From: Novosphingobium sp. B1 | GTDB lineage: Bacteria > Pseudomonadota > Alphaproteobacteria > Sphingomonadales > Sphingomonadaceae | Assembly (NCBI RefSeq): GCF_900176395.1 | Contig: NZ_FWXL01000013.1 | Span: forward strand, 1 to 64,000 | Reading direction: 5' to 3' | DNA: 64,000 bases | Notes under the pieces: model-generated | Databases searched by the model: none | What the model was told of the DNA's origin: nothing | What the model saw: only the letters and a program-made list of their open reading frames with translations | Position numbers and translations under genes: made by a program | Shown: one piece after another, positions 27,822-35,323 of the stretch | How positions within the stretch are numbered: position 1 is the stretch's first letter | Layout of the letters: every line of letters begins with the position of its first letter

Positions 27822-29054
27822 TCACACCCAGCGCGATTCCCGTAAATCGGGCGCCGCGCCCGCTATCCGCTCGCCTTTGGCTGCCTCGCTCAGCATGTCC
27901 AGAAAACGCCGCTGGGTCGCGGTCGGGCGCCAGCTGCGCCGGGTCGTGATCCCCACCACGCGCTTGCTGCCTTCCAGCGGTGGCCCGATCTGCGTCAACA
28001 GACCGCTGCGGATCTGGAGCGCGACCTGATCGGGTGACAGCAGGGTCAGGAAATCCCCTTCCGTCAACAGGCGTCCGATAATCATCACCGATCCGCATTC
28101 GACCGGAGTGGCCGGCATCTTTCCCGTATCGAACAGCTTTTCCCATTGTTCGCGCAGCGGCGAATTGGTCGGCGCGACGATCCAGGGATATGCGGCCAAC
28201 TGCGCCATCGTCGGCTTGTCCACCCCGGCCAGCGGATGCTGCCTACCCGCCGCGATCACCAGCCGGTCCTCTGACAAGGGCAGTTGATACAGGTCCGCAA
28301 TCTCGAATGGTCGCAGAGCGCCGACGACCATGTCGATCACTCCATCGCGCAGCGGCTCGACCAGCTCGCGCCAGCTTCCTTCGAGCACCTTGAACGCCGC
28401 GCGCGGATCGCTCCGCGCCATCCGCGCCATCGCCGCGGGCACCAGATAGGGTCGCGCCAAAGGCAACGCGCCGAAGGCGATAAGTTCGCTCCCGCTCCCG
28501 CTATCACGTCTGATGTCGGCCAACGCCGCGACGATCTCCGCCACGGCCAGCCGCGTGCCGCGCGCCAGCCGCTTGCCAGCTGGATTGAGCCACACCGCCC
28601 GCCCCCGCCGCTCGACCAGCTTGCCGCCGATCATCTGCTCCAGGTCGCCTACCGCGCGATGCACCGCCGTCTGCGACAAGGCGCCGCCATGCGCCGCGGC
28701 CGCGAATCCCCCCGCCTCCGCCAGCGCCAGAAAAGCGCGCAGCTGCGTCATCGTCATCAACCGCTCAGGGTATTGGAATACGCCCGACAAGCCCTTGGCC
28801 GCGTATGACAGATGGTCGAGCGCTGCGCGCGCCCGCTCTATCACGATTTCGCCCATCGCCGTCGGCACCATGCCACCCGACCGCCGCTCGAAAAATGTAT
28901 AGCCAAACTGCCGCTCCAGCTTGGCCAGTCCCTGTGTCAGCGCAGGTTGCGACAGGCTGACTACATCGGCCGCAGCCGTGATGCTGCCATGCTCGCGGAT
29001 CGCCAGCAGCGCGCGCAGATGGCGCAGATTGAGGTCGAACGGATCCGTCGCCAT
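27822..29054 (-). CDS. LysR-type regulator with two tandem HTH domains
   Basis: About 410 residues from MATDPFDLN (29,054); an upstream ATG at 29,096 adds 14 residues. Two LysR-type winged-helix domains are visible: NLRHLRALLAIREHGSITAA with SLSQPALTQGLAKLE, and MTQLRAFLALAEAGGFAAAA with ALSQTAVHRAVGDLE. A substrate-binding domain of about 200 residues follows. Normal LysR proteins have one HTH and about 300 residues. It is divergent from the acyl-CoA dehydrogenase gene and convergent with the upstream unit. Confidence 0.88.
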   Translation of the reverse strand: MATDPFDLNLRHLRALLAIREHGSITAAADVVSLSQPALTQGLAKLERQFGYTFFERRSGGMVPTAMGEIVIERARAALDHLSYAAKGLSGVFQYPERLMTMTQLRAFLALAEAGGFAAAAHGGALSQTAVHRAVGDLEQMIGGKLVERRGRAVWLNPAGKRLARGTRLAVAEIVAALADIRRDSGSGSELIAFGALPLARPYLVPAAMARMARSDPRAAFKVLEGSWRELVEPLRDGVIDMVVGALRPFEIADLYQLPLSEDRLVIAAGRQHPLAGVDKPTMAQLAAYPWIVAPTNSPLREQWEKLFDTGKMPATPVECGSVMIIGRLLTEGDFLTLLSPDQVALQIRSGLLTQIGPPLEGSKRVVGITTRRSWRPTATQRRFLDMLSEAAKGERIAGAAPDLRESRWV

Positions 29055-29165
29055 CCCGCTTGCCCTTGCTATCCTCCATCCGCGCGCCATGTCCATGGGA
29101 CCGCGTCATTCCTAAAGGACAACTTCCCTAAAGGACAGCCTCCGCCGCCACGGATGCATAAAAAT

Positions 29166-29203
29166 TCAATGGACCGACCATTATCTCAATGGTAGGACCA
29201 TTG
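29166..29203. promoter_or_regulatory. Two tandem FadR/GntR-type operators before acyl-CoA dehydrogenase
   Basis: Two palindromes lie side by side: AATGGACCGACCATT and the perfect CAATGGTAGGACCATTG (29187-29203), with centres about 19 bp apart. They occupy the promoter region between the divergent LysR and acyl-CoA dehydrogenase genes. Confidence 0.7.
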
Positions 29204-29254
29204 TCGAGAGACACATGCAGCGTCTCAGGGATTCGAATAAGAAGGAGGCACCCC

Positions 29255-30394
29255 GTGGACTTTGAACTGCCCGACGACATCAAGGAATTTTGCGATGTCA
29301 CCCGCGCCATCGTGCGCGACCTTTTGCCATATGAAGCAGAATTTCAGGCGACCGGCAAAGTCCCGCCGATCGTGCGGCAGACGCTGGTCGACAACGGCTA
29401 TTTCGGCCTGTCCCTGCCAGAGGAATATGGCGGCCTGGGTCTCGGCGCGCTCGCGCAGGCGGCAGTACAGATCGAACTTGCCCGCCTTCCTCCCCAATTC
29501 TGGACAGAACTGCGTCCGCTGATGGGTCCAGCCGCGCGCAACATCGTCTATCATGCGTCGGAAGCACAGAAGCAGTTGCTGATCCCCGGCATGGTATCGG
29601 GCGAAATCGGCATCGCTTTCGCCCTCACTGAACCCAACAGCGGATCCGATCCGGGTTCGATGCGCACCACCGCAACCCGCAATGCCGACGGCTGGGTCAT
29701 CAACGGTTCCAAGACCTATATTTCCAACGGCAAGAACGCCAAATATGTTATCGTCTATGCCTATACGGACAAGACGGCAGGGCCGCGCGGGGGCATCTCA
29801 GCTTTCCTGATGCCCGCCGATACGCCCGGATTTGCCGTCACCGGCACCATCGAACTGATGGGCACCGCGACGCCCGGCGTCTATGAATTGACGTTTGACG
29901 AGTGTCAGTTGCCCGCCGACGCGCTTTTGGGCGAAGAAGGACGCGGCTTCCATTACGCGCTCGAAGGGTTGAACGAGGGTCGCATGAATGTCGGCGCGAC
30001 AGCGGTCGGCATGGGCGAATATGCGCTGGAACTGGCGATCGAGGAATCGAAGCAGCGTCCCGCCTTCGGCGGCGTGATCTCCGATTTCCAGGCGATCCGC
30101 CACTATATCGCTACCATGGGGACCGACATGCGCGCCGCTCGCCTGATCCTGCTCGACGCCTGCTGGCGCTACGACCAGGGCGAGAAAAAGCGCGAACTCG
30201 CCTCCATGGCCAAACTGTTTGCCACCGAAGCGGGCAGCCGTACCGTCGACACAGCGGTCCAGATCTTCGGCGGCTCCGGCTATTGCCGAGGCTTCGCGAT
30301 CGAACGGCTCTATCGCGACATTCGCATCACGCGGATCTATGAAGGGTCGTCGGAAATCCAGAAGAACACGATCGCGCGGGAGTTGTTGCGGTAA
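29255..30394 (+). CDS. Acyl-CoA dehydrogenase
   Basis: 379 residues from the GTG at 29,255, which has GAAGGAGG at ideal spacing; the ATG at 29,189 lies inside an operator and is rejected. FAD/substrate motifs are present: FALTEPNSGSDPGSMRTTA and the C-terminal QIFGGSGYCRGF. The catalytic Glu is expected in RIYEGSSEIQKNTIAR. It introduces an alpha-beta double bond into an acyl-CoA and passes electrons to ETF, encoded at 32,904-34,579. Confidence 0.93.
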   Translation: MDFELPDDIKEFCDVTRAIVRDLLPYEAEFQATGKVPPIVRQTLVDNGYFGLSLPEEYGGLGLGALAQAAVQIELARLPPQFWTELRPLMGPAARNIVYHASEAQKQLLIPGMVSGEIGIAFALTEPNSGSDPGSMRTTATRNADGWVINGSKTYISNGKNAKYVIVYAYTDKTAGPRGGISAFLMPADTPGFAVTGTIELMGTATPGVYELTFDECQLPADALLGEEGRGFHYALEGLNEGRMNVGATAVGMGEYALELAIEESKQRPAFGGVISDFQAIRHYIATMGTDMRAARLILLDACWRYDQGEKKRELASMAKLFATEAGSRTVDTAVQIFGGSGYCRGFAIERLYRDIRITRIYEGSSEIQKNTIARELLR

Positions 30395-30476
30395 TATAGT
30401 GTGGGCGGGAGAGGTGATGACTGCTTCCCGCCCCACATCTGGTTAAGCGCCAGAATTCAACATTACGTCAGCTTTT

Positions 30477-30555
30477 ACCCCCGACTTGATCCGAGATGAC
30501 GCTTTTTTCGCGAAGATAAGGCGGGATACCGGATCAAGCCCTGCATGACGACAGG
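30477..30555. repeat. REP-like dyad in convergent intergenic region
   Basis: The 385-bp gap between two convergent genes (30,395-30,779) holds an inverted CTTGATCC/GGATCAAG pair (30485-30492 and 30531-30538), each arm followed by a GATGACG/CATGACG-type motif. Such units are scattered repeats in sphingomonad genomes, as far as I recall. Nothing else coding is seen in the gap. Confidence 0.45.
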
Positions 30556-30779
30556 AAAATGGCAATGATCGCCATCTCCTCCTGTCCTATACCCCCGCCC
30601 AGATGGCATAGTCACCCTTGGCTCTTTTCCGCTGTCCGTCCCCATGCTCTCCGTCCGCACAGGCGTGCCCGAAAGTTTCGCAAAAATCTCCTGTTGCGAA
30701 ATCAGCGCCACCAAGAGCCGGGACTAAACAGCTAGAGCCTGCAACGGTGTGAACTTCCCACTATTCACAAGGGCGCGGT

Positions 30780-31967
30780 TCAGCCCAGATCGCCGCGCGC
30801 CCGCAGCGCCGCGACCGCCTCCGCGCTGACGCCCAGTTTGGCCAGCACGTCTGCGCCATGCTCGCCTAGCCGCGCGACATGGTCCCGCGCCTCGACCCGC
30901 GATCCACTCATGCGGAAGGGCGGGTTGGGCACCTTGAACACGCCTGCGCCGTCATGCACTTGCGCAAAAGCGCCCCGCGCCGTCAGTTGCGGGTCGTCGA
31001 GCAGTTCGTCAATCTCCCGATAGCGGGCGCATGGCACACCATGACGAGCCAGGATCGCCTCGGCCTCCTCCGCACTGCGCCCCATGGTCCACTCTTCGGT
31101 CAGCGCCAGCAGCGTCGCCCAATTGGCGTTGCGATCCGCATTGGTCAGGAAGCGCGGGTCGTCGCGCCATTCGGGGTGGCCGACCGCGTCGGTCAATTGT
31201 TCGAAGTTGCGCGGACTGGTCGGCGCGACCATGATGAAGCCGTCGCTGGTCTTGAGCGGTGTATAAAGCGGCCGCCGCGCATCGCCCGGAAACTGCGCCT
31301 CCTGCGTTTCGAATACCAGCATGCCCACCATCGCTTCCAGCATCGACAGGTCGATATGCTGCCCCTGCCCCGTCCCCTCCCGCTGATAGAGCGCCGCCTG
31401 AATCGCGCCGAACGCATGGGTGCCGCCCAGCACGTCGGCGATGAAGATGCCGCTGGTCGCGGGCCGATCCGCACCATCCTGATAGCGCAGGTTGACCATG
31501 TCGAAACCGCTGGCGGCATGGATCACCGGCGCATAGGCCGGGTGCAGCGCCTTTGGCCCGGTCTGGCCATAACCGGAAATGGAGCAATAGATGAGCCGCG
31601 GGTTGATCGCCGCCAGCGCCGCGAAATCCAGGCCGAAGCGTGCCATGACGCCGGGCCGGAAATTCTCGACCAGCACGTCGCAGGTGGCGACCAATTGCTT
31701 GATGAGCAGCAGGATTTCGGGCGATTTGAGATTGCAGGCGATCGACTGCTTGCCTGCGTTGAGCGTCCCGAAATAGGCGCTGTACCCGTCGCGCTTGGGT
31801 GGCCGCGCACGGACCTGATCGCCCTCCAGCGATTCCACCTTGATGACTTCCGCGCCAAGGTCCGCGAGCATGCGGGTGGCAAAGGGTCCGGCCATGACGC
31901 TGGTAAAATCCAGCACCCGCACGCCATCCAGCGCGCCGCCCATCGTTGTAGTGGAATTTTCCGCCAT
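30780..31967 (-). CDS. Family III CoA-transferase (CaiB/BaiF)
   Basis: 395 residues. N-terminal signature GVRVLDFTSVMAGPFATRMLADLGAEVIKVE, then the VENFRPGVMARFGLD segment, are typical of CaiB/BaiF/formyl-CoA transferases. These enzymes move CoA between acids, so this one likely activates the pathway acid before acyl-CoA dehydrogenation. No separate acyl-CoA ligase gene is in the window, so this is the obvious activation step. A palindromic operator lies directly upstream. Confidence 0.92.
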   Translation of the reverse strand: MAENSTTTMGGALDGVRVLDFTSVMAGPFATRMLADLGAEVIKVESLEGDQVRARPPKRDGYSAYFGTLNAGKQSIACNLKSPEILLLIKQLVATCDVLVENFRPGVMARFGLDFAALAAINPRLIYCSISGYGQTGPKALHPAYAPVIHAASGFDMVNLRYQDGADRPATSGIFIADVLGGTHAFGAIQAALYQREGTGQGQHIDLSMLEAMVGMLVFETQEAQFPGDARRPLYTPLKTSDGFIMVAPTSPRNFEQLTDAVGHPEWRDDPRFLTNADRNANWATLLALTEEWTMGRSAEEAEAILARHGVPCARYREIDELLDDPQLTARGAFAQVHDGAGVFKVPNPPFRMSGSRVEARDHVARLGEHGADVLAKLGVSAEAVAALRARGDLG

Positions 31968-31983
31968 ATCCTCAACCCACCCT

Positions 31984-32016
31984 ATCGGACCAAATATTCA
32001 ATGGTCCTACCTATTG
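31984..32016. promoter_or_regulatory. FadR/GntR-type operator before CoA-transferase
   Basis: CAATGGTCCTACCTATTG (31999-32016) plus an adjacent half site TCGGACCAAA lie about 20-50 bp upstream of the minus-strand start at 31,967. The spacing suits a repressor that overlaps the promoter. Confidence 0.6.
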
Positions 32017-32039
32017 CACGATGGGGACGGCGCGGTCAA

Positions 32040-32774
32040 TCAGCCGCTGGCGGCGGCCTTGCTATTCTTGCGGACATGGCGATGCACCCGCTCCAGATGC
32101 TTGCGCATTTCCGCGACGGCGGCCTCCTCATCCCTTGCCCGCAAATGCCGAACCAGCTTGAACCGGCTCTCGATCAGCGATTGCTGCAACGTTTCATAAT
32201 CGGGTCCGCGAACAAATTCATGCAGGATCGCCGACAGCGAGTCCACGAATATGCCGAAGATGCGGTTCTTGGTCGCCCGCGCCAGCACGGCATAATATTC
32301 CACGGCGCAGGCATAGCGCGCCTCGACGCTGGTTTCCTGCCTGGTCCGCTCGGCAATCGCCTCCAGTTCGGTAAGGTCGGTTTCCGTGGCGCGCGCACAC
32401 GCCAGACGAACGATGATGTTCTGCAACGCCAACCTTGCCTCGGTCAGTTCGCCCAGCGAAATGTCGCCCAGATGGACATAATCCTGCATCGCCTGCACGA
32501 TCCGGTCCGGCTCCGCGGTCTGCACGAACGCTCCGCCCTTCGCCCCCTTCACATTGCGAATGATCCCCGCGACCTCCAGACTGCGCAACGCCTCGCGCAG
32601 CGCGCTGCGGCTGACCTGAAATTCCACTGCCAGTTCGCGTTCAGCCGGCAGCTTGTCCCCCGCCTTGAGCGTGCCCGCCGCCAACTGCTCGCGAATCTGC
32701 TCGCATATCACCTCGAAAGCGCGGCGCGTCTTGATGGGGGCGAAATTGGATTTGGTCGATGGGGACGATGCCAT
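32040..32774 (-). CDS. FadR-subfamily GntR regulator (FCD domain)
   Basis: About 244 residues from MASSPSTKSN (32,774), with GGAGCG upstream; the start at 32,801 is an alternative. The winged HTH (AGDKLPAERELAVEFQVSRS, then REALRSLEVAGII) is followed by an all-helical FCD ligand domain with its metal-site pattern (LTELEAIAERTRQ; later His-rich HLRARDEEAAVAEMRKHLERVH). FadR-type FCD proteins bind TGGTCNGACCA-like palindromes, and such sites lie on both sides of this gene and at four other places. It is the best candidate repressor of the cluster, probably released by a pathway acid or acyl-CoA. Confidence 0.88.
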   Translation of the reverse strand: MASSPSTKSNFAPIKTRRAFEVICEQIREQLAAGTLKAGDKLPAERELAVEFQVSRSALREALRSLEVAGIIRNVKGAKGGAFVQTAEPDRIVQAMQDYVHLGDISLGELTEARLALQNIIVRLACARATETDLTELEAIAERTRQETSVEARYACAVEYYAVLARATKNRIFGIFVDSLSAILHEFVRGPDYETLQQSLIESRFKLVRHLRARDEEAAVAEMRKHLERVHRHVRKNSKAAASG

Positions 32775-32825
32775 GAAACGCGCTCCGAATGGGACGATCA
32801 AACTATAGCCCCAGCCGCAAAAGGC

Positions 32826-32886
32826 GCAATGGCAGGACCGAAGGCTATTGACAGAACGACATCATGGATTATTGGTCGGACCATTG
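32826..32886. promoter_or_regulatory. FadR/GntR-type operators between gntR and ETF genes
   Basis: A strong palindrome ATTGGTCGGACCATT (32871-32885) sits just before the ETF beta start at 32,904. A weaker CAATGGCAGGACCG site is at about 32827-32840. Both are in the divergent promoter region, so autoregulation plus control of ETF is possible. Confidence 0.7.
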
Positions 32887-32903
32887 AGGTAGCGGAGCAA
32901 GCC

Positions 32904-33653
32904 ATGAAGATCCTTGTGCCTGTTAAGCGGGTGATTGATTACAATGTGAAGCCGCGCGTTAAGGCGGACGGGACGGGAGTTGATCTTGCAAATGTGAAGA
33001 TGAGCATGAACCCGTTTGACGAGATTGCGATCGAGGAAGCGATCCGTCTGAAGGAAAAGGGCGTTGCGACCGAGGTGGTCGCGGTGTCTATCGGCGTGGC
33101 CAAGGCGCAGGAGACGCTGCGGACTTCGCTGGCGATGGGTGCCGACCGGGCGATTTTGATCCAGACCGACGAGGATGTCGAGCCGCTGGGCGTGGCCAAA
33201 TTGCTGGCCAAAGTGCAGGAAGAGGAAGGCGCTGGCCTGATCATCCTGGGCAAGCAAGCGATTGATGATGACAGCAACCAGACGGGTCAGATGCTGGCGG
33301 CACTGCTGGGCCTGCCGCAGGGCACGTTCGCATCGAAGGTCGAGGTTGCCGATGGCAGCGTTTCGGTAACCCGCGAAGTCGATGGCGGGCTGGAGACGGT
33401 GAAGCTGTCGCTGCCCGCGATCATCACCGCCGACCTGCGTTTGAACGAGCCGCGCTATGCCTCGCTGCCCAACATCATGAAGGCCAAGTCCAAGCCCTTG
33501 GCCCAGAAAATCCCCGCCGATTATGGGGTGGACATCAGAGCCCGGCTGGAAACGCTCAGGGTCGTCGAACCATTCAGCCGGATGGCGGGCGTGAAGGTCG
33601 CCGATGTCGACGAACTGGTCGCCAAGCTCAAGGCCATGGGAGTAACCGCATGA
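32904..33653 (+). CDS. etfB: Electron transfer flavoprotein beta subunit
   Basis: 249 residues from ATG 32,904 (MKILVPVKRVIDYNVKPRVK), with AGCGGAG upstream. The ETF-beta signature follows near residue 25 onward (VKMSMNPFDEIAIEEAIRLKEKG) and AMP-site segment LGKQAIDDDSNQTGQML. Longer upstream frames are shadows. With ETF alpha it accepts electrons from acyl-CoA dehydrogenases. Its stop overlaps the alpha start by 4 bp. Control by the cluster's own operator suggests a dedicated ETF rather than the housekeeping one. Confidence 0.96.
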   Translation: MKILVPVKRVIDYNVKPRVKADGTGVDLANVKMSMNPFDEIAIEEAIRLKEKGVATEVVAVSIGVAKAQETLRTSLAMGADRAILIQTDEDVEPLGVAKLLAKVQEEEGAGLIILGKQAIDDDSNQTGQMLAALLGLPQGTFASKVEVADGSVSVTREVDGGLETVKLSLPAIITADLRLNEPRYASLPNIMKAKSKPLAQKIPADYGVDIRARLETLRVVEPFSRMAGVKVADVDELVAKLKAMGVTA

Positions 33654-34579
33654 AAACGCTGGTATGGGTTGAACATGAAGGTGGCGCGGTCAAGGACGCA
33701 ACGCTCTCAGCCGTCACCGCTGCATCGCAACTGGGCGAAGTGCATCTGCTGGTCGCTGGTGAAGGCGTCGGCGGCGTGGCCGATGCCGCCACGCGGATTG
33801 CGGGCGTGGGCAAGGTGCATGTCGCCGACGATGCGGCCTTTGGCCATGCGCTGGCGGAGAATATCGCACCGCTGATCGTGGAATTGATGGGGCATCATGA
33901 CGCCTTCGTCGCGCCGGCCACGAGCAACGGCAAGAATATTGCGCCGCGCGTCGCCGCACTGCTGGACGTAATGCAGTTGTCGGAGATATTGTCGGTCGAG
34001 AGCGACGGTACGTTCACGCGGCCCATCTATGCGGGCAATGCAATTGCGACGGTCCGCAGCAAGGACGCCAGGAAGGTCGTCACCGTACGCGGCACCGCGT
34101 TCGAGAAAGCGGCGCGGGACGGCGGTTCGGGCGTGGTCGAAGCGGTGGCGTCGACCGGGGACAAGGGCTTGAGCAGTTTCGTCGGCGCGGAGATCGCCAA
34201 GCTGGAGCGTCCCGAACTGACCAGTGCGAAGATCATCGTGTCGGGCGGCCGAGCATTGAAGGACCGGCCGACGTTCGAGGAAGTCATCTTCCCGCTGGCC
34301 GGCAAGCTGGGCGCTGCGGTCGGTGCGAGCCGGGCGGCGGTGGACGCAGGCTATGTGCCCAACGATTATCAGGTCGGGCAGACCGGCAAGATCGTGGCCC
34401 CCGAAGTCTATGTTGCGGTCGGCATTTCCGGCGCCATCCAGCATCTTGCCGGAATGAAAGACAGCAAGACCATTATTGCCATCAACAAGGATGAGGACGC
34501 ACCGATTTTCCAGGTGGCCGACATCGGGCTGGTCGGCGATCTGTTCAAGATCGTGCCGGAGCTTACGGACAAGCTTTGA
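33650..34579 (+). CDS. etfA: Electron transfer flavoprotein alpha subunit
   Basis: 309 residues, full length. The FAD-binding signature at the C-terminal part is complete: GASRAAVDAGYVPNDYQVGQTGK then VAVGISGAIQHLAGM and IAINKDEDAPIFQVADIG. It forms the ETF heterodimer with the overlapping beta subunit gene. An ETF-ubiquinone oxidoreductase is not in the window and would be supplied by the host genome. Confidence 0.96.
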   Translation: MKTLVWVEHEGGAVKDATLSAVTAASQLGEVHLLVAGEGVGGVADAATRIAGVGKVHVADDAAFGHALAENIAPLIVELMGHHDAFVAPATSNGKNIAPRVAALLDVMQLSEILSVESDGTFTRPIYAGNAIATVRSKDARKVVTVRGTAFEKAARDGGSGVVEAVASTGDKGLSSFVGAEIAKLERPELTSAKIIVSGGRALKDRPTFEEVIFPLAGKLGAAVGASRAAVDAGYVPNDYQVGQTGKIVAPEVYVAVGISGAIQHLAGMKDSKTIIAINKDEDAPIFQVADIGLVGDLFKIVPELTDKL

Positions 34580-34868
34580 TATTAGGTAAGGCAATCTTCA
34601 AGCTAAAGGGAATCCATGCCCTATGACATTGTCAATCGGCCGGTCTGTCTGCGGCGATCCGACTGAATCAGCTTGCTGGTAAAACGGGTCAGGAATGTGC
34701 CGTATGTGTCGTGGATAAGGCTCCGAAATCGCGGCGCATATCCTGATGGACTTCAGTTGCAAGCATAGTACGCTCAGGCGACCGGCACAAAACCGTTGCA
34801 AGTCCACCTAACCATTCGGATGGACATGTGAGCTGCTGCCGGTTTGATGGACACCGAGATAGGCTCAT
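34580..34868. other. Non-coding gap with the outer end of an IS3-type fragment
   Basis: No gene is supported. The part from about 34,830 belongs to the right-hand end of the IS3-family remnant (CCGGTTTGATGGACACC is typical of such ends). No clear terminator for the ETF genes is seen. Confidence 0.5.
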
Positions 34869-35323
34869 TCAGGCTACCCCAGCGTTTCGTTCGAAGTCGA
34901 TGGGGCTGATGTACCCCAGGGTCGAGTGACGCCGGGTCGGGTTGTAGAAGCATTCGACGTTGTCGAACACGTCTGCCTTGGCCTGGGCCCTCGTTCGGTA
35001 GACCTTCTTTCCGATCCGCTCGGTTTTGAGCGAGGAGAAGAAGCTTTCCATGGCGGCATTATCCCAGACGTTGCCGGACCGGCTCATCGAGCAGGTGACG
35101 CCATTGTCGGCCATCAGCCGCTGGAACTGTTCGCTGGTATACTGGCTGCCCTGGTCTGAGTGATGCAGCAAGGCGTCCGGCTTACCGCGCCGCCAGATCG
35201 CCATGATCAGCGCGTCGGTGACGAGCTGGGCGGTCATGGTGTCGCTCATCGACCAGCCCACCATCCTACGGGAGAACAGGTCGATCACGGCCGCAACGTA
35301 GAGCCAACCTTCAGCCGTCCAGA
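34869..35323 (-). pseudogene. IS3-family transposase (OrfB) C-terminal fragment
   Basis: The reading frame runs from TAEGWLYVAA at the intron boundary through AVIDLFSRRMVGW, the HHSDQGSQYTS motif (second catalytic Asp), NVWDNAAMESFFSSLKTE (Glu) and the end TRRHSTLGYISP. The first catalytic Asp region and all upstream parts are missing because a group II intron begins at 35,324. No matching 5' part is found on the other side of the intron. Confidence 0.9.

Noticed and set aside
32874..32882. The palindromes as parts of insertion-sequence ends
   Set aside because: They occur alone in promoter regions, with no transposase or element boundary attached.
30879..33653. A 924-residue plus-strand frame
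   Set aside because: It is antisense to the CoA-transferase and GntR genes; only the last 249 codons (from 32,904) are real, as ETF beta.
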